NCBI GenBank assembly: GCA_036362985.1
Contig: JAYGXS010000007.1
Location: 15,987,671 to 16,051,670, forward strand
Length of the DNA: 64,000 nucleotides
Reading direction: 5' to 3'
Source: Ligula intestinalis
Taxonomy: Eukaryota > Platyhelminthes > Cestoda > Diphyllobothriidea > Diphyllobothriidae
Every line of letters starts with the position of its first letter. The stretch's first letter is position 1. The notes beneath the pieces were generated by a model. The model had not been told where the DNA came from, did not search any database, and saw only the letters and a list, made by a program, of their open reading frames with translations. Below, piece by piece: positions 22,101-32,859 of the stretch. Made by a program: the position numbers and the translations under genes.

Positions 22101-25100
22101 ACGGAAATTCAACTCCAGTAAGATGTCTACTTATAATATGTTTAGCAGTTTATACTTACGACAATACATATTACGAACGCACTTCTTGTTGAATCGTTTG
22201 AAATTCAGTCATACAGGTTTTGGCAGTTGTTTCGATTTCTGCAAGCAGTGCTTCATTTTCCGTGAGCTTCTCCTTCAGAGACTCAACCTCCTTCTCTAGG
22301 GCTTCAATCTTGGACTGCGTCTTTGCCTCGTTCCGGTGAGCTGTCTTTATCTCAACCTCGAGTTTTGTGAACTGATCTGTAACCTATAGAGGAATTTTGG
22401 ATAAAAATTAGGCAGGGGTACTTCATAAAGTACTTCATAAAGTGACCGCCACAAAAAATGTGTAATTACCTCCTTAATTTTCTTTTCAACAAGGCCTACT
22501 CGAGAGCGAACTGTAGCTAAGCGCGCCGTACCAGCTTCCATCAGTTTTGTCTTGAGGTCGTCTATCTCTTCGCGTAATTTCTCTGCCTTAGAAGACTTCT
22601 TTATGTTCTCTTTGGACAATGCGGCAACACTAGCTTCCAATTTCTCCCTCTCCGCCTTCGAAGGTCCAGCATTGGCGGCGCGCTTCTCCGCCTGTTCAGC
22701 CTCGCGTGTCAACGCCTCGGCCTCCTCCCGCAGACGCACAATCTCCGCCTTTTGACAATTAGATAAATACCTACTTAATATATTTAGGTAGCCATGCATG
22801 CTCACTCGCAAAAACGGAATTGAGTAAGGAGAACTGACCTGCCATTTAGCCATGTTGCGTTCGGCGTCTGTGACCTGCCGCTGCAGGTGGGTCACCTTCT
22901 CCTCCAACCATTCACGTTTACTTCGTAATTGTCCCAGCTCAGCCTCTTTGGTCGCCAACTGGCACTCTTTTGCGGATAGATCTTCTTCGGTTAACACTGC
23001 CTCTGACAAGCTAAGTCGTGCGTGCTTAGCTTTGGACACGTCTGTGGTCATTCGACCTGATAATTGGCGACCACCACCACCGGTCATGGCACCGGATGTT
23101 TCAATTAGTTGGCCCTGAAGTAAGGAAGCGTAGTTCAATAATTTACGTTTTGCAGATTCTAGAGCTCAAAAAAGAAATCCAGGGAGCAAGCAGTGAATAC
23201 GAAGAACTTGACGAACCTGCAACGTGACGACGCGGAATCGAACGGGATGCTTGAAAGCCCAGTCTGTAGCTACGTCCAGGGTCTCAGCTACTAGAGTGTT
23301 GCGGAGGCCGAAATAGAAGCAGGGTCTCAGTGAAGGTTCGGAAACTTCTACTAAGTCGAAAAGTCGCTGGGCCGAGGGGGTCGGACCTTTAAAGGGCTTA
23401 GCAGACTCCAGTTCCCACCGTTTCATTTTGTCCAAACCTTAGAGAAAATGGCACAATCCGAACAGCTGAAGTGTGCACGTGTCATGTTATTTTTTGGTAT
23501 TTGGATGATAACTGAATTAAAATGTGACTTAAAAACGCAGGCTGTGAACAGTGTCCAAAATGGTAGTGCCACTTTAGTCGCAGAAACTCTTAAAGTTCTT
23601 GTTTACTGAAACATAATAGCATAAACAGGTATGCTAGGAGTGACTTAAAGAGAAATGGTTACCAATAAATGAGGCCTGGCCGAGGTTGTTGTATTTGAGG
23701 AACTCTACAGCCTTCTGCGCTTCCTCCATGGTCTGTACCACAATGTGGTCCAGTGCACCGCACGCGGTCGAAACGGCCACATCGTAGCGTTGGGGAATCA
23801 CACCCAGGTCGCCGAGGCACCCCAGGATGCCCGTCAGTTTACCCTCTTTGGCAGCAGCCAAGAGGGAGGAGAGGACGCGGTTACGCGAGTTGTCGGCCTG
23901 TCAGTTGTGGGTAGGAGAGAAGCAAAGAGTAAACGTTTTTGTATCTGACCCAAAGTTATTCGTCAGACGGAAATTTTGGTACATAAGTAACGCGAGGAGG
24001 AGGAGGAGGAGGAGAAAATTATCAAATGAAAACAGCCAGCTAATACAATTACAATGGGACAGTGAATGGAGCCAGCAATGTTATCATGATCAAATTCTGC
24101 GTCGACGTTGCCTTGGGCCATGAACCCTTCCCCTATGCATAAACAATATTATGAATGTGCTTACTACAGAACATAATTAACGTTCAGACAACAGGAAATT
24201 TTATACGATACGTATGAATGCAAAATGTTGAACAGTAAATAATGAAAGGAAACAATTGTTTAGTCTTACCTGAAAAGACGACTTGGCCTCCGAGAGGGTT
24301 GAGCGAAGTTTGCTAACTTCCTCTGCCAGAGTTGACTCTTTTCTCCGCACCTCAGCGAGTTCTGTACTGGAGGATTGCAGAGCCTCTCTTAAGCAGGCAT
24401 CTGCGACGCCAGTACTTGAACGACGACGGCCGGCTTCGGCAGATCGACGTTCCAGCTGGCGCTCTGTCTTCAGGACTTGACGCTCTCGCTCAGCCAGTCG
24501 GTCTCTCGCGGCAGCGGCGCCCTCGCGTGCTTTAGCCACGCGTTTTTCCTCTCGCCGGTAGGCGGACATAGCCAGATCGAGCTCTTGTTGAGCCAAAGCC
24601 AGTCGACTGGCGGCCTCATCAGCCACCTTCTGGATCGGCGCCAGAGCCGCCTCAGCAGCTTCGACTTTCTTACGCAGAGGTTCTGTCTCCTGTGCCAGGA
24701 TTGCCATAGTCTCCTTATAGGTATTCTCATGCAGCGCCTTGGCCTTCTCCAGTTCAACCAGTTGATTCTGCAGTGTGTTTCGACGACCCTCAGCCTCACC
24801 CGGCAGACTTCTAATTTCCTCCAGTTTCTTGCGCTCTGCCTGCAAGGCTTTCAGCGTCTTCTTGCCCTGACTTTTGAGGTGAGCATGCTCATCACGCACC
24901 CGGCTGTCCTCAGCCTCGAAACGGGAGAAGCGCTCCTTAGCGTCACGGTGACGTTCTTGCAGACAGGACGCCTGTCGATTCTGGGCCTCTCGGTCGGCTC
25001 TGAGAGCAGCGAGTTGTGAATTGAGGTCCTTCAGACGAGCAGTCAAGACCTGCATTCGGACAAGATGAAAAGGAAGCGTACGAACAGATGGCATTCGATT

Positions 25101-26984
25101 TACTGTTGGTACAGACACACTTATAATACAAACGGCGCGCTCCCGCGCCTGCAAAGCATCCTGAAAAGACAGTAACTAACCTCAAGTTCAGTGTCTATAC
25201 TGGTTAGTTGGTGCTTCAGTTCAGCCTCCTGCTTTAGTTCGAGTTTCTGATTCTGTTGAAAGATGACATTTTTCACGCGTATGACTTTGTTCATGAGACG
25301 AAGGTACGCCATGGCTTCATCGCGAACTACTTCCAGTTCATTCTTCTCCTTCTCCACGGCCTTGACACGTGCCAGCTTCTCCAACCGAATGTCTTTTAGA
25401 CGTTCAATTCTGTCCGCGAGGATGGCAAGTGGTTTTTTAAAACGGCTCGATCCGATTATGTCCTGTGTTTGTAGCGCAGGGAAAGAAGTTTAAGAATATA
25501 TACTCGCGCAAAGACAGACATAATAGAAGGCACAAGAGTCAATTCCATTTACTTACCTCGAGATATTCAAGAAAACCAGTTTCATATTCTGTAGCAGCTT
25601 TCGGCTTCATCAAAGAGATCTGCTCCACCTCACCCTGGAGTATGAGGAAACGGTTGTGATCCAGATCGATGCCGTGCTGACGCAAAAGGCTAGTGACTTC
25701 ACGGAAACCTGCACGACTTTCGTTTATGTAGTAGGCATTTGAATTGTCCTTAAATGCCTTGCGCGAAACCACAAACTCGCTGCCAGCAACCACCTAAAAC
25801 ACGTCAAAAAACAGACTCAATTTTACAAGGGGGAATTCAGAGGCAATAGTGCAAAAATTTTCCTCGCATGACAAGGACTGGTTAACTATGCGCAATAACA
25901 AGGAAGTATCAGCCCAAAGATCTAACAAACTGAAATTCTGGTCATTTTTCTAACGGGTGTAAGAGGCAAGCGTTACATTTAATACTGGTCGCATGCTGTC
26001 ACATGTTTAGGTGGGAATTAGTGTTCAAGCGCTCAAAGCACTAAAACCGACCCATATATATATGGCAACAGGTCCAGACCTCAAACTACTTGATTTGAAA
26101 TTACCTAATTGTACAGACCCATTTTTCTAAGCAAATTGGGGACATGAACTTTTGAAAGAACGTCTATATGGACATAAACGCTACCAGAAAGACATTGCTT
26201 AACTTCCTAGGCAACACCTCAGACTATTGTAGAGAGGGGACATTATCTTTAGGATGTAGAAATAAACGCGTTCTACAAAAAACGGTATTTAGTCATGAGA
26301 AGATAGCAAGGTGACTATACAAAAATGCACGCCTCCGTTTTTTATTCTCAAATCAGACATTTGAATTTTATTTTCAGTACATATAACCATGTAGGTCAAC
26401 TAAAGGAACTTTTCTGGTAATAGAGAAAAGGCAGCCACGTTTTGTCCAAAAACATCTAGCCAAGAACGTTTAAAGGATATAAGAAAAGTCAGTCCAGCGA
26501 CTGTAGTCAAACATACCTCGTAATCGCTTACTCCCGAACCTGTGTCGATAATGCGTTGAAAGTAGACGGAGACCTGGCAGAAGTCAACGCTCGGGAGTCG
26601 GTCGCTGTTATGAATCAAACTGCTGAGCTTTTTAGACCGCACTTTTGAGGCCCGAAATCCAAACACAAACAATAGAGCGTCGATAACATTGCTTTTCCCG
26701 CTTCCGTTAGGACCTAGAGCCAACATCATGTTTAAATGGCACTTTCCAAGCGTTACCAATTATGCAGGTGAAGTTCTTGTGAAAAGGTCCCAAAATGCGT
26801 TTTCCACCATATGACTTGAAATTTTCACATACGATCTTGGATATCAAAAGACGTGAACCGCTGTTGTCCGCTAAGTGAACAGGGATCTCTGGCGGAGGTA
26901 TCTCTACTGGGGGACAGTTACTGAGCAACTCCTCGTCAGTATAAACGGGTATATTCATCGGTTGATCCATACTCACAAAGATTC
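18368..26984 (-). CDS. SMC4: SMC4, condensin core ATPase subunit
   Basis: Structural-maintenance-of-chromosomes protein 4, which pairs with SMC2 in condensin I/II and uses ATP to compact mitotic chromosomes. Thirteen coding exons: 26984-26757 (ATG at 26970), 26713-26517, 25793-25557, 25462-25181, 25049-24270, 23897-23663, 23437-23217, 23114-22839, 22748-22470, 22383-22183, 22092-21696, 20865-20602, 19104-18368. Borders are GT..AG and the sum is 4,320 nt, 1,439 codons plus stop, with phases matching throughout. Walker A GPNGSGKSN (residue ~72), ILQGEVEQI, hinge (~571-814), LSGGEKT (~1230) and Walker B PLYVMDEIDAALD (~1258) are intact. Human SMC4 is about 1,288 residues; the extra length includes a low-complexity tail of about 110 residues. 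The exon-10 donor (GTGCGT) is the weakest call. No mutation argues against function. Confidence 0.95.
19105..20601 (-). other. SMC4 intron 12 (largest intron)
   Basis: 1,497 bp between the last two coding exons. A plus-strand 74-codon frame (20106-20330) has no recognised domain, and the surrounding sequence looks repetitive. No second gene is supported inside the intron. Confidence 0.6.
20985..21245 (+). repeat. interspersed repeat family R1, copy C (in SMC4 intron 11)
   Basis: Contains CTGGCCAATCATCTTCAAGGC, CTGTACAGAATATA and a CTTCTTTTCTCT..GGCGCCTGAAG block in the same order as copies A and B. It lies within the 830-bp intron between SMC4 exons 11 and 12, antisense to the gene. Confidence 0.5.
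22839..23897 (-). CDS. SMC4: SMC4 exons 6-8 (hinge domain)
   Basis: Three exons (23897-23663, 23437-23217, 23114-22839) encode the dimerisation hinge: GILGCLGDLGVIPQRYDVAV, ALDHIVV, ASFIGLDKMKRW, RPCFYFGLRNTLVA, FRVVTLQGQLIETSGAMTGGG. The final Gly-rich stretch is the conserved hinge end in all SMC proteins. The flanking exons 5 and 9-11 encode the long antiparallel coiled coil. Confidence 0.9.
23994..24014. repeat. (GAG)n microsatellite in SMC4 intron 5
   Basis: About seven GAG triplets in the 372-bp intron between exons 5 and 6. Confidence 0.85.
26517..26713 (-). CDS. SMC4: SMC4 exon 2 (Walker A)
   Basis: Begins with the Walker A loop GPNGSGKSNVIDALLFVFG and continues RSKKLSSLIHNSD, the N-lobe of the ATPase head. 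It is separated from exon 1 by an intron of only 43 bp. Confidence 0.9.
26714..26756 (-). other. 43-bp micro-intron of SMC4
   Basis: Donor GTAACG and acceptor CTCTAG. Removal restores the CIIG-PNGSGK reading across the Walker A boundary, so the intron is real. Very small introns near gene 5' ends are well known in schistosomes and other flatworms. Confidence 0.85.
26757..26984 (-). CDS. SMC4: SMC4 exon 1 (N-terminus)
   Basis: The exon follows a good acceptor (TTTCTTCCAG) and the ATG lies 14 nt inside it, giving MDQPMNIPVYTDEELL. It ends in NFKSYGGKRILGPFHKNF..CIIG, the strand before the Walker A loop. An upstream non-coding exon or a spliced leader must supply the 5' end. The alternative ATG at 27027 is upstream of the acceptor and is rejected. 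Confidence 0.85.
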
Positions 26985-27027
26985 CTGGAAGAAAATATAA
27001 AACAACACGAAAGCTTGTAACAAGCAT

Positions 27028-28005
27028 GGGACTTAAAATGAGTCTACATATCCATTAACTCTTTTGGCTTCGTTGCTTGGGAGCAACGAATTATTACTGC
27101 ATGACGAACTTCAAAAAGTAGACTGCTTAGTCGGGAAGCAAGCACATACGAGTGTCACCTGTGTTGTTGGTGTGGGAACTTGGAGGCGTAACTACGTTTT
27201 TTGTACGGTTACAAACTCGATGTAAATTTCTAAATAAGTCACGCAGCGTTGAAATAAATTCATCTAGCATGGACTTAATTTTAAGAGCCAACAGGTAAGC
27301 ATAGTCAGTTTAGTGCTTGGTCAGAAATCGCACACAAACTATTACTACTATGTGAAGGTTGGAAACTTTGTGAGTGGCACAAGAAAGGAAGAACTTCACA
27401 GATACGTAAACTTTAACATCAAATTATTGACGCATGCAGCCGTAAACCATAATTATTTTGCAGTCACATTCAACTCTACTATTACTACCAGCGTTCAAAT
27501 TGGTCAGAAAATCGGTCACAGAAATAATTCGTATTCACTCCTCGAAGTCTTTAAACAGTTTCCAGAAAAAAAAGTTGATTAAATGCACCTGTGCTGATAC
27601 ACTGCAAACGGCATGCAGGACGCCTCCATAACATGAAAGAGAACTTAAAACATAAACATGTTAACAACTCTAACATCTTTCAGATACTTCGAAGAAGTGC
27701 GCATTGAAAAGCCAAAAAAGTAATACAAATGCTATTGGCCATGAAACAAAATTTTGCGCCATCATCTACGATGATAAGACTTATTCATGTGTGCTTCCAC
27801 AGAAAGAATAATGAAATTTTCAGGCGTGGCCTGCAAGGCCGATTGAACTCAAGCCCTAATAGCAAAAAAATTTCAATCGTAACTCGATTTTATCGTTGTT
27901 TTTTCGATTGACTGACAGACGACTCGATCACGCGCCGCTAGGTTAAGGCAGTACCTCTCGCCCATGTATCGGAAAATCGATAGCGTTGTGCGATAAGCGG
28001 CCGGT
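27028..28005. promoter_or_regulatory. upstream region between SMC4 and the divergent ORF
   Basis: About 1.2 kb separates SMC4 exon 1 from the plus-strand ORF at 28259. No coding domain is visible. The region must hold the SMC4 transcription start, any untranslated first exon, and possibly a shared promoter. No specific element can be named from sequence alone. Confidence 0.35.
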
Positions 28006-28188
28006 GCACCGGTGGGCAGGCAGGCAAGTAGCCCTTGTTGGATCCGGAACCCCGCCGGGTGGGCCTTAATCCCGGCGGCGAGGAGGAGGAGGAGCCGGAG
28101 CGGCATGGTCAGGAGGGGCTGCTCTGTCATAAAAAAACAGATGGGAGGAGAAGAGATGGATCCACCATAGGGTAGGCACCGGTGGGCA
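28006..28188 (-). mobile_element. internally deleted, non-autonomous derivative of element E
   Basis: The element proper is 28019-28175 (157 bp), flanked by the exact 13-mer GCACCGGTGGGCA at 28006-28018 and 28176-28188. On the minus strand it opens with a leader homologous to 15155-15200, then MTEQPLLTMPLRLLLLLAAG, the 2A-like region of element E. It then jumps directly to the last bases of element E (GATCCAACAAGGGCTAC) and a short TTGCCTGCC tail. Everything between the leader and the 3' end is absent. The arrangement is like the RIME/ingi and NARTc/L1Tc pairs of trypanosomes: a short element keeping both ends of the autonomous one. Confidence 0.8.
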
Positions 28189-28258
28189 CATCATTTGGCG
28201 CATTTTCACACTGGCAAGCGGTCGCAAGTCCGTGTCTACCTTGCTGTTAGCCTGAATT

Positions 28259-28783
28259 GTGTACATTTTGTTTCTGAAGCTCTTTTACAGCATGTTAACG
28301 CCAGTTTCGAGGACAAACCGATATCGACGCAGAAGGCAAGTGCTTCTGGAAGATCAAGGCGAAATTATAGAGCATAACGATGAAGTTTTCATGTCCGACA
28401 CATCGTCATCAACCTCGGGGATAACTTCATCCTCCTCTTCCTCTGGATCTGAATCGGACTCCTTGATGTGGACTGATATTGAAAAACCGGGTTACAGTCC
28501 TGCCCTAGTGGATATTGACAACAGACAAGCTAGCGAATCTTCCAGTTTGCCTCCGAAAGCAGAGGAGCCAAGTCTGGTAGGAGCCCTCCGATTGTGGGCA
28601 GTCGAATCCGACACGCCTCATATGAACCTCACTAGTCTTCTGAAAATTTTGAGACTGCCTTTGAGGATGCCTTTAAGGACACCTTCAAGAAGGCCTATGA
28701 CAGGCATTTCAGAAGGTGCATTAAGGCTGAGAAAGGAAAACTTCCTGTCGGTAATTGAACACATACTATTGCCACGCAAATAA
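28259..28783 (+). CDS. uncharacterised 174-residue ORF, possibly a transposase N-terminus
   Basis: A 174-codon frame with a basic start (RYRRRRQ), an acidic/serine-rich segment (TSSSSSSGSESDS), then LVGALRLWAVESDTPHMNL followed by TSLLKILR. The last part resembles the N-terminal region of animal DNA-transposase-like proteins that precedes an IDG..WPI core such as the one at 43573-44906. A poly(A) signal AATAAA lies at 28953, 170 bp past the stop, fitting a transcribed unit. It could be a real divergent neighbour of SMC4 or a decayed transposon piece. The start codon is uncertain (28259 or an internal Met). Confidence 0.4.
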   Translation: MYILFLKLFYSMLTPVSRTNRYRRRRQVLLEDQGEIIEHNDEVFMSDTSSSTSGITSSSSSSGSESDSLMWTDIEKPGYSPALVDIDNRQASESSSLPPKAEEPSLVGALRLWAVESDTPHMNLTSLLKILRLPLRMPLRTPSRRPMTGISEGALRLRKENFLSVIEHILLPRK

Positions 28784-28952
28784 TCCCGTGAGGTGCGTAT
28801 TCTCAACCACTACTCTTCCTGTTTCGGAGCACCGATCCGAAGAAGAAAATCACCCGGAGCCAAGCCCTCCCAGAGGCTAGTACTACCACGATGAGGGACA
28901 ATTACCCAAATTAAATGTTTTGTACACCATTTTTTAAAAGATATTTTTATAC

Positions 28953-28958
28953 AATAAA
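28953..28958 (+). terminator. poly(A) signal AATAAA
   Basis: AATAAA in an AT-rich context downstream of the stop of the 28259-28783 ORF. The distance (about 170 bp) fits a short 3' UTR. Confidence 0.45.
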
Positions 28959-28959
28959 G

Positions 28960-29630
28960 CTATCTTGTACTACAAGACTTCAAAAAAGTGCTACGTGATA
29001 TATCGCATAATTGGGGGTTTTTCGTGAAAGGTGGGCGTCCAGCTGTCCAAATAAAATTCGACATACGATTTTTTCGTTCAATCGTTGTAAAATCGTTTAC
29101 AGTTTTCTATTAGGGAATCATGACATTGAACGTCCCCATTAGCAAAAGCCTTAACATTCAAATATCCATCGGCTAACGATAGTGAAAATGCTGGTTTTCA
29201 AAAAAAAACAGCAAAGTAATTTCTTACTAGGGATGCGCAAGCAAACAACGGGCGTTAAAACATGTATCTACCAAAATCTGATAAAATACATACGCAACAA
29301 TAAGCCAGAAGCCGCACTAATGCACCATCAATTCGACCTGGCTTATCGAAAAATAAAAGCGGACTTGAAAAGGTGATAGGCAACAGTATGAACAAACGTT
29401 AATGGACAAGAGTGAAAAGTCTTTGGTGTAGAGCCATTTAGCTATAAAATTAAGTCATACAGCGCGGTGCTTTTTGAATTCATAGAGCAGATATGTTAAA
29501 AAGAACAAGTTTCCTTGCTATCCTACGTCACGTAAATATTTGCATGCCTTTTCAAAATACATCAATGAGTATGAAATTGAGAGTAAATATTTCAGTATTG
29601 TTATAGCTAACTATGGTTAAGGCTTGAAAA
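28960..29630. other. gene-free AT-rich stretch
   Basis: No domain-bearing frame and no repeat recognised. Confidence 0.5.
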
Positions 29631-29639
29631 TTAAACAGA

Positions 29640-30099
29640 AACATTCAAAAACAATGTAGCAAATTTGGAAATATAATAAGACAGACACCTTGATTTTGGC
29701 GAATGGCGATCAGACTTGGACTTGAGGAAGTCAGTGAGAGTCTTGTGATCCAGTGGGCCTGAAAGTCTATGCAACAAAGTGTTGGTCCAAATTATAGGTA
29801 ACTGAACGTCTTCGTGAATATAGCCACATTGGCACCGGCAGCGAAGTCCTAGGCCTAAAGACAGGGACCGTTTGCTGTATGTGTTGATCATGGTGCTATT
29901 GTTTACTTGCAGTGAAAACTGCGAAGTTTGGGGTGGTGACGCCTAGGGAGCGGGAGGAGGCCTCGACACCAGTGTCTATCAGAAGATGGAATCCCGTTGA
30001 ATTGCCAGTGATGCAACAGAGGCAACTTTGGTCGTCGCCATTTCTACCGGACGAAGTCGTTTCCTGAATGTTGTGGTTGCTCGTAGTTGCAAAGTGCAA
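29640..30099 (-). pseudogene. Gypsy-type aspartic protease fragment
   Basis: The minus strand reads GFHLLIDTGVEASSRSLG, an aspartic protease active site (DTG) of Ty3/Gypsy type. After a frame change it continues INTYSKRSLSLGLGLRC, DVQLPIIWTNTLLHR and LTDFL, the usual flap and C-terminal parts. A stop and a frameshift lie between them. It is next to an LTR-like repeat (30168-30536) and is in the same orientation. Confidence 0.65.
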
Positions 30100-30167
30100 T
30101 GCACTTTCGTACCTTCGGGCATGTTATGACCCGTGCCTGGTACCTCTTACTGACACGAAAGTCGAAC

Positions 30168-30536
30168 CAAGGAGCCCGTAAGAGAGACAAAGAGAAGACC
30201 AGTCGGCCAGAGGGAGAAAAAGTTCACTCAGACAAGCACCTTACAGCAAGCCAGTGTAATTCATCAAGTCTTTAAGATGCAACAAATTTAGGGCAACGAA
30301 CGAGCTTAAAGAAGGTCCATCGAGCCGATCAGCTTCTGGCTACCGGCGTGATTGGCTGTGACTCGGCGGATGACATTCAGCATTAATTTTGAATTATCGA
30401 TTGATGTGACTGCGAGTTTAGTTCACTGCATATAGGCAAATCGATAGCCTGCTGTGATCGCGCCTGCCTGCGCAGGCTATCTATCTGTTAGGCGTCTTCT
30501 AACAGAGTTATCGTGGAAATGGGCACATTCCCAGCA
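30168..30536 (-). repeat. LTR-like repeat b of a Gypsy remnant
   Basis: On the minus strand it begins TGCTGGGAATGTGCCC. Over more than 300 bp it matches 31403-31734, which begins TGCTGGGAGTGCGCCC. The repeat pair encloses an integrase fragment. Its far end (around 30168-30270) also matches a fragment at 41858-41965. The TG start and the pairing around retroviral-type coding sequence identify LTRs. Confidence 0.7.
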
Positions 30537-30702
30537 CCTCCTGTTCAAGTGGGTTAGTATCGCTGATGGCGTGGATTTACCTGTAAATGCTGCGGACTTT
30601 GGCAAGCAAGGTTGGTCTGGCGTGTTGTGGGCGTTTTCAGGTCTATTAGTCTAGGACCAAGAACTCGTCCTGACGGCCATACATCCGAAGTGACTGTAGG
30701 AG

Positions 30703-31405
30703 TCAGTTCGGGAACTGACTGGTCCGCAACGGTGGCAAATGTGTCCAGCAGGATGTCGAGAGGACGTGAACCAACTGATTCAGGTGCGCTTGGATTGCTT
30801 TACTGCCACCTTCGAATCTGATTGCAGGGACGAACATAGGTGTCAATACCAAGGGAGATGGCAAACAGCACGTTGCCTCTGTGCGCTGATATCGTCCCTT
30901 CAATCCAGTCGAGAATCCCTCCTCGGTAGTCACGTACAAAGACTGGTGTTTCGACGGAGAGTTTGCCACGAGAGACAAGGGGATGTGGCTGTGAAGACGG
31001 CAGATTAGTAGGCGGCAGCGCATCAAACTTCGGTCGAAGTTTCTGGCCCATGAAGTCTTCAGTGGGGGAGACGCCACCAGGAGACGCCACGTTAGGGGTG
31101 GTCTTGTAAGAAGACAGGAATGCCAGGAGTATCTCGTCCGTAGTCCCCTCCTCCCGAGCTTTCAAGAGGGTTCTGCCTGAACGTTTGATTGCGGATGGTA
31201 GGGTGGGGAGCACAGATACTGGATGTGGTGTTGGCGGCAGAAATCCTCAAAGGTCGATGAGGTAAATTGCAAGCCATTATCCGACACCAAGACATCTTGT
31301 AGGCCATGTTCACAGAAGAGGTGCTGTAGGAAGGCGATAGAGGCAGAGGTAGTTGCCAGATACAGTGGTGCAATCTCGGGCCACTTTGAGTAGGTGTCAA
31401 ACAGT
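30703..31405 (-). pseudogene. Gypsy-type integrase fragment
   Basis: The minus strand encodes a degraded integrase: DTYSKWPE after the LTR edge, SVNMAYKM (a variant of the conserved FCEHG region), GRTLLKAREEGTTDEILLAFL, SYKTTPN and SPTEDFMGQKLRPKFD, which correspond to the catalytic core end and the region before the C-terminal domain. Frames are broken several times. The gag, protease and reverse transcriptase that should precede it are missing, so LTR a abuts the integrase directly. Confidence 0.7.
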
Positions 31406-31734
31406 CGGCCGGAAAGAGAGTTACCTCAGACAAGCACGTTACAGCAAGTCGGCGCAAGTCATTTAATCTAAAAAATATAGCAAATTCGGGGCAACGAACG
31501 AGCTTAAGCAAGGTTCATCGAGGCAATCAGCTTTTGGCTACCGGCGCGATTGGCTGTGACTCGGCGGCTGACATTCCGCTTAAATTTTGAGTTGTCGATT
31601 GATGTGACTACGAGTTTAGTTCACTGCCTATAGGCCGATTGATAGCCTGCTGTGAGCGCGGCTGTCTGCGCAGGCTATCTATCTGTTAAACGTCTCCTAA
31701 CAGAGTAATCATGGGAATGGGCGCACTCCCAGCA
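31403..31734 (-). repeat. LTR-like repeat a of a Gypsy remnant
   Basis: Partner of 30168-30536, same orientation and about 85 percent similar by eye, truncated at its downstream end where integrase sequence begins. Confidence 0.7.
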
Positions 31735-31844
31735 GGGCCATACACACGATGGTACAAACAAAGAGCTTGTCACGGTCGACCTCGTTACTGAAAACGGTGT
31801 CGTCGATGATATTTAATGAATAAATAAATAAACTTTATATTTTA

Positions 31845-31857
31845 GGCCCGAAGGGCC
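31845..31857 (-). repeat. 3'-terminal hairpin of element A
   Basis: GGCCC-TTC-GGGCC, a 5-bp perfect stem with a 3-nt loop just before the AT-rich tail. The same hairpin occurs at 47685-47697 and, with loop CTT, at 48675-48687. A terminal stem-loop like this would be the likely recognition site for the element's reverse transcriptase. Confidence 0.7.
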
Positions 31858-32859
31858 TCGTCATTGCAAACTTAGTGCTGTGGAAAAATTAATACAAAGT
31901 TGATAAATGCTGCTCTCCGTGAACAACCACATAGGCAGCGGGAGCGTTTGGTACTGTTGGCAGATAAAATTAATACCCACCGACATATCATCATTTTAAA
32001 CTAGTAGTCAACACTCTCTGAAAATGTATGGTGAACTAAGGAGGAAGCAGGGAAAAAAACTCCTACCATTAAAACGGGGACGGAGCTCAGCGAACCCCCG
32101 CTTAAAAAGAAAACAAAACGTAGGAGAAAAATCTGCTTCTGCAAAATTAAGGAGGTTGGTTGATAGGATTGATTGTAGTGCAAATGAGACAGGACTGTCG
32201 ATGAGAACGTATGAGGGTTGGAAATGCTTCTTGTCAATTGGAAAAATTATATAGCAGCAGAGGTTGTAGTTCACCAATGTAACACCGCCCGACTGGCTTC
32301 ATGATGAACCATCCAGGAGGTGAGACCAGAGAAGGCCCTCGTGAACAACAGGGTTGACAAAATGAGGGAATGGCAGAGTTCACGTGATCATCACCGAAAC
32401 GCCGGAGATGTGACCTTGTAGACTGCAGAGTCCAGCGACGGGCTGGCGAAAATAGCAGAACCACCGTGAGCGCGATAAGAGACCTTGAAGCCTATCGTCA
32501 GGGTTGTAAAACGGAGAATGGAGAAACGGCCATGATGACTGGACAGAGAAGTGGGCGAAGCATCGTTGCAAATATCACTCTATAGAGGAAGAAATATACA
32601 TAAGGAAATCAATGTTATATAAAGATAACCACCTCAAATACCAGGAGGACCTTTTTCAAAGTCCAAAAGTTGTGTGTTTGGGAAGGAGATGGATATTACG
32701 GATTTTATATCGTCCGAATTTAAGTGTTTACGTAATTTGAATTTAAAAACTGCTAACTTAGACAACCGCCTAATTTCGAGGGGAATATTATTCCAGAGGA
32801 AGGCATGTTTGGAAGCAAAGAAGCGAGAATGGTTCGATGTGGAGCTAAATGGGGGTGCA

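Noticed and set aside
24477..25019. 180-codon plus-strand frame
   Set aside because: It is antisense to the SMC4 coiled-coil exon 5 and has no domain. The same applies to 21787-22299, 22852-23118 and 18390-18722.
26997..27027. Alternative SMC4 start at 27027
   Set aside because: It lies upstream of a strong splice acceptor (26985-26994) and the intervening residues do not resemble SMC4.
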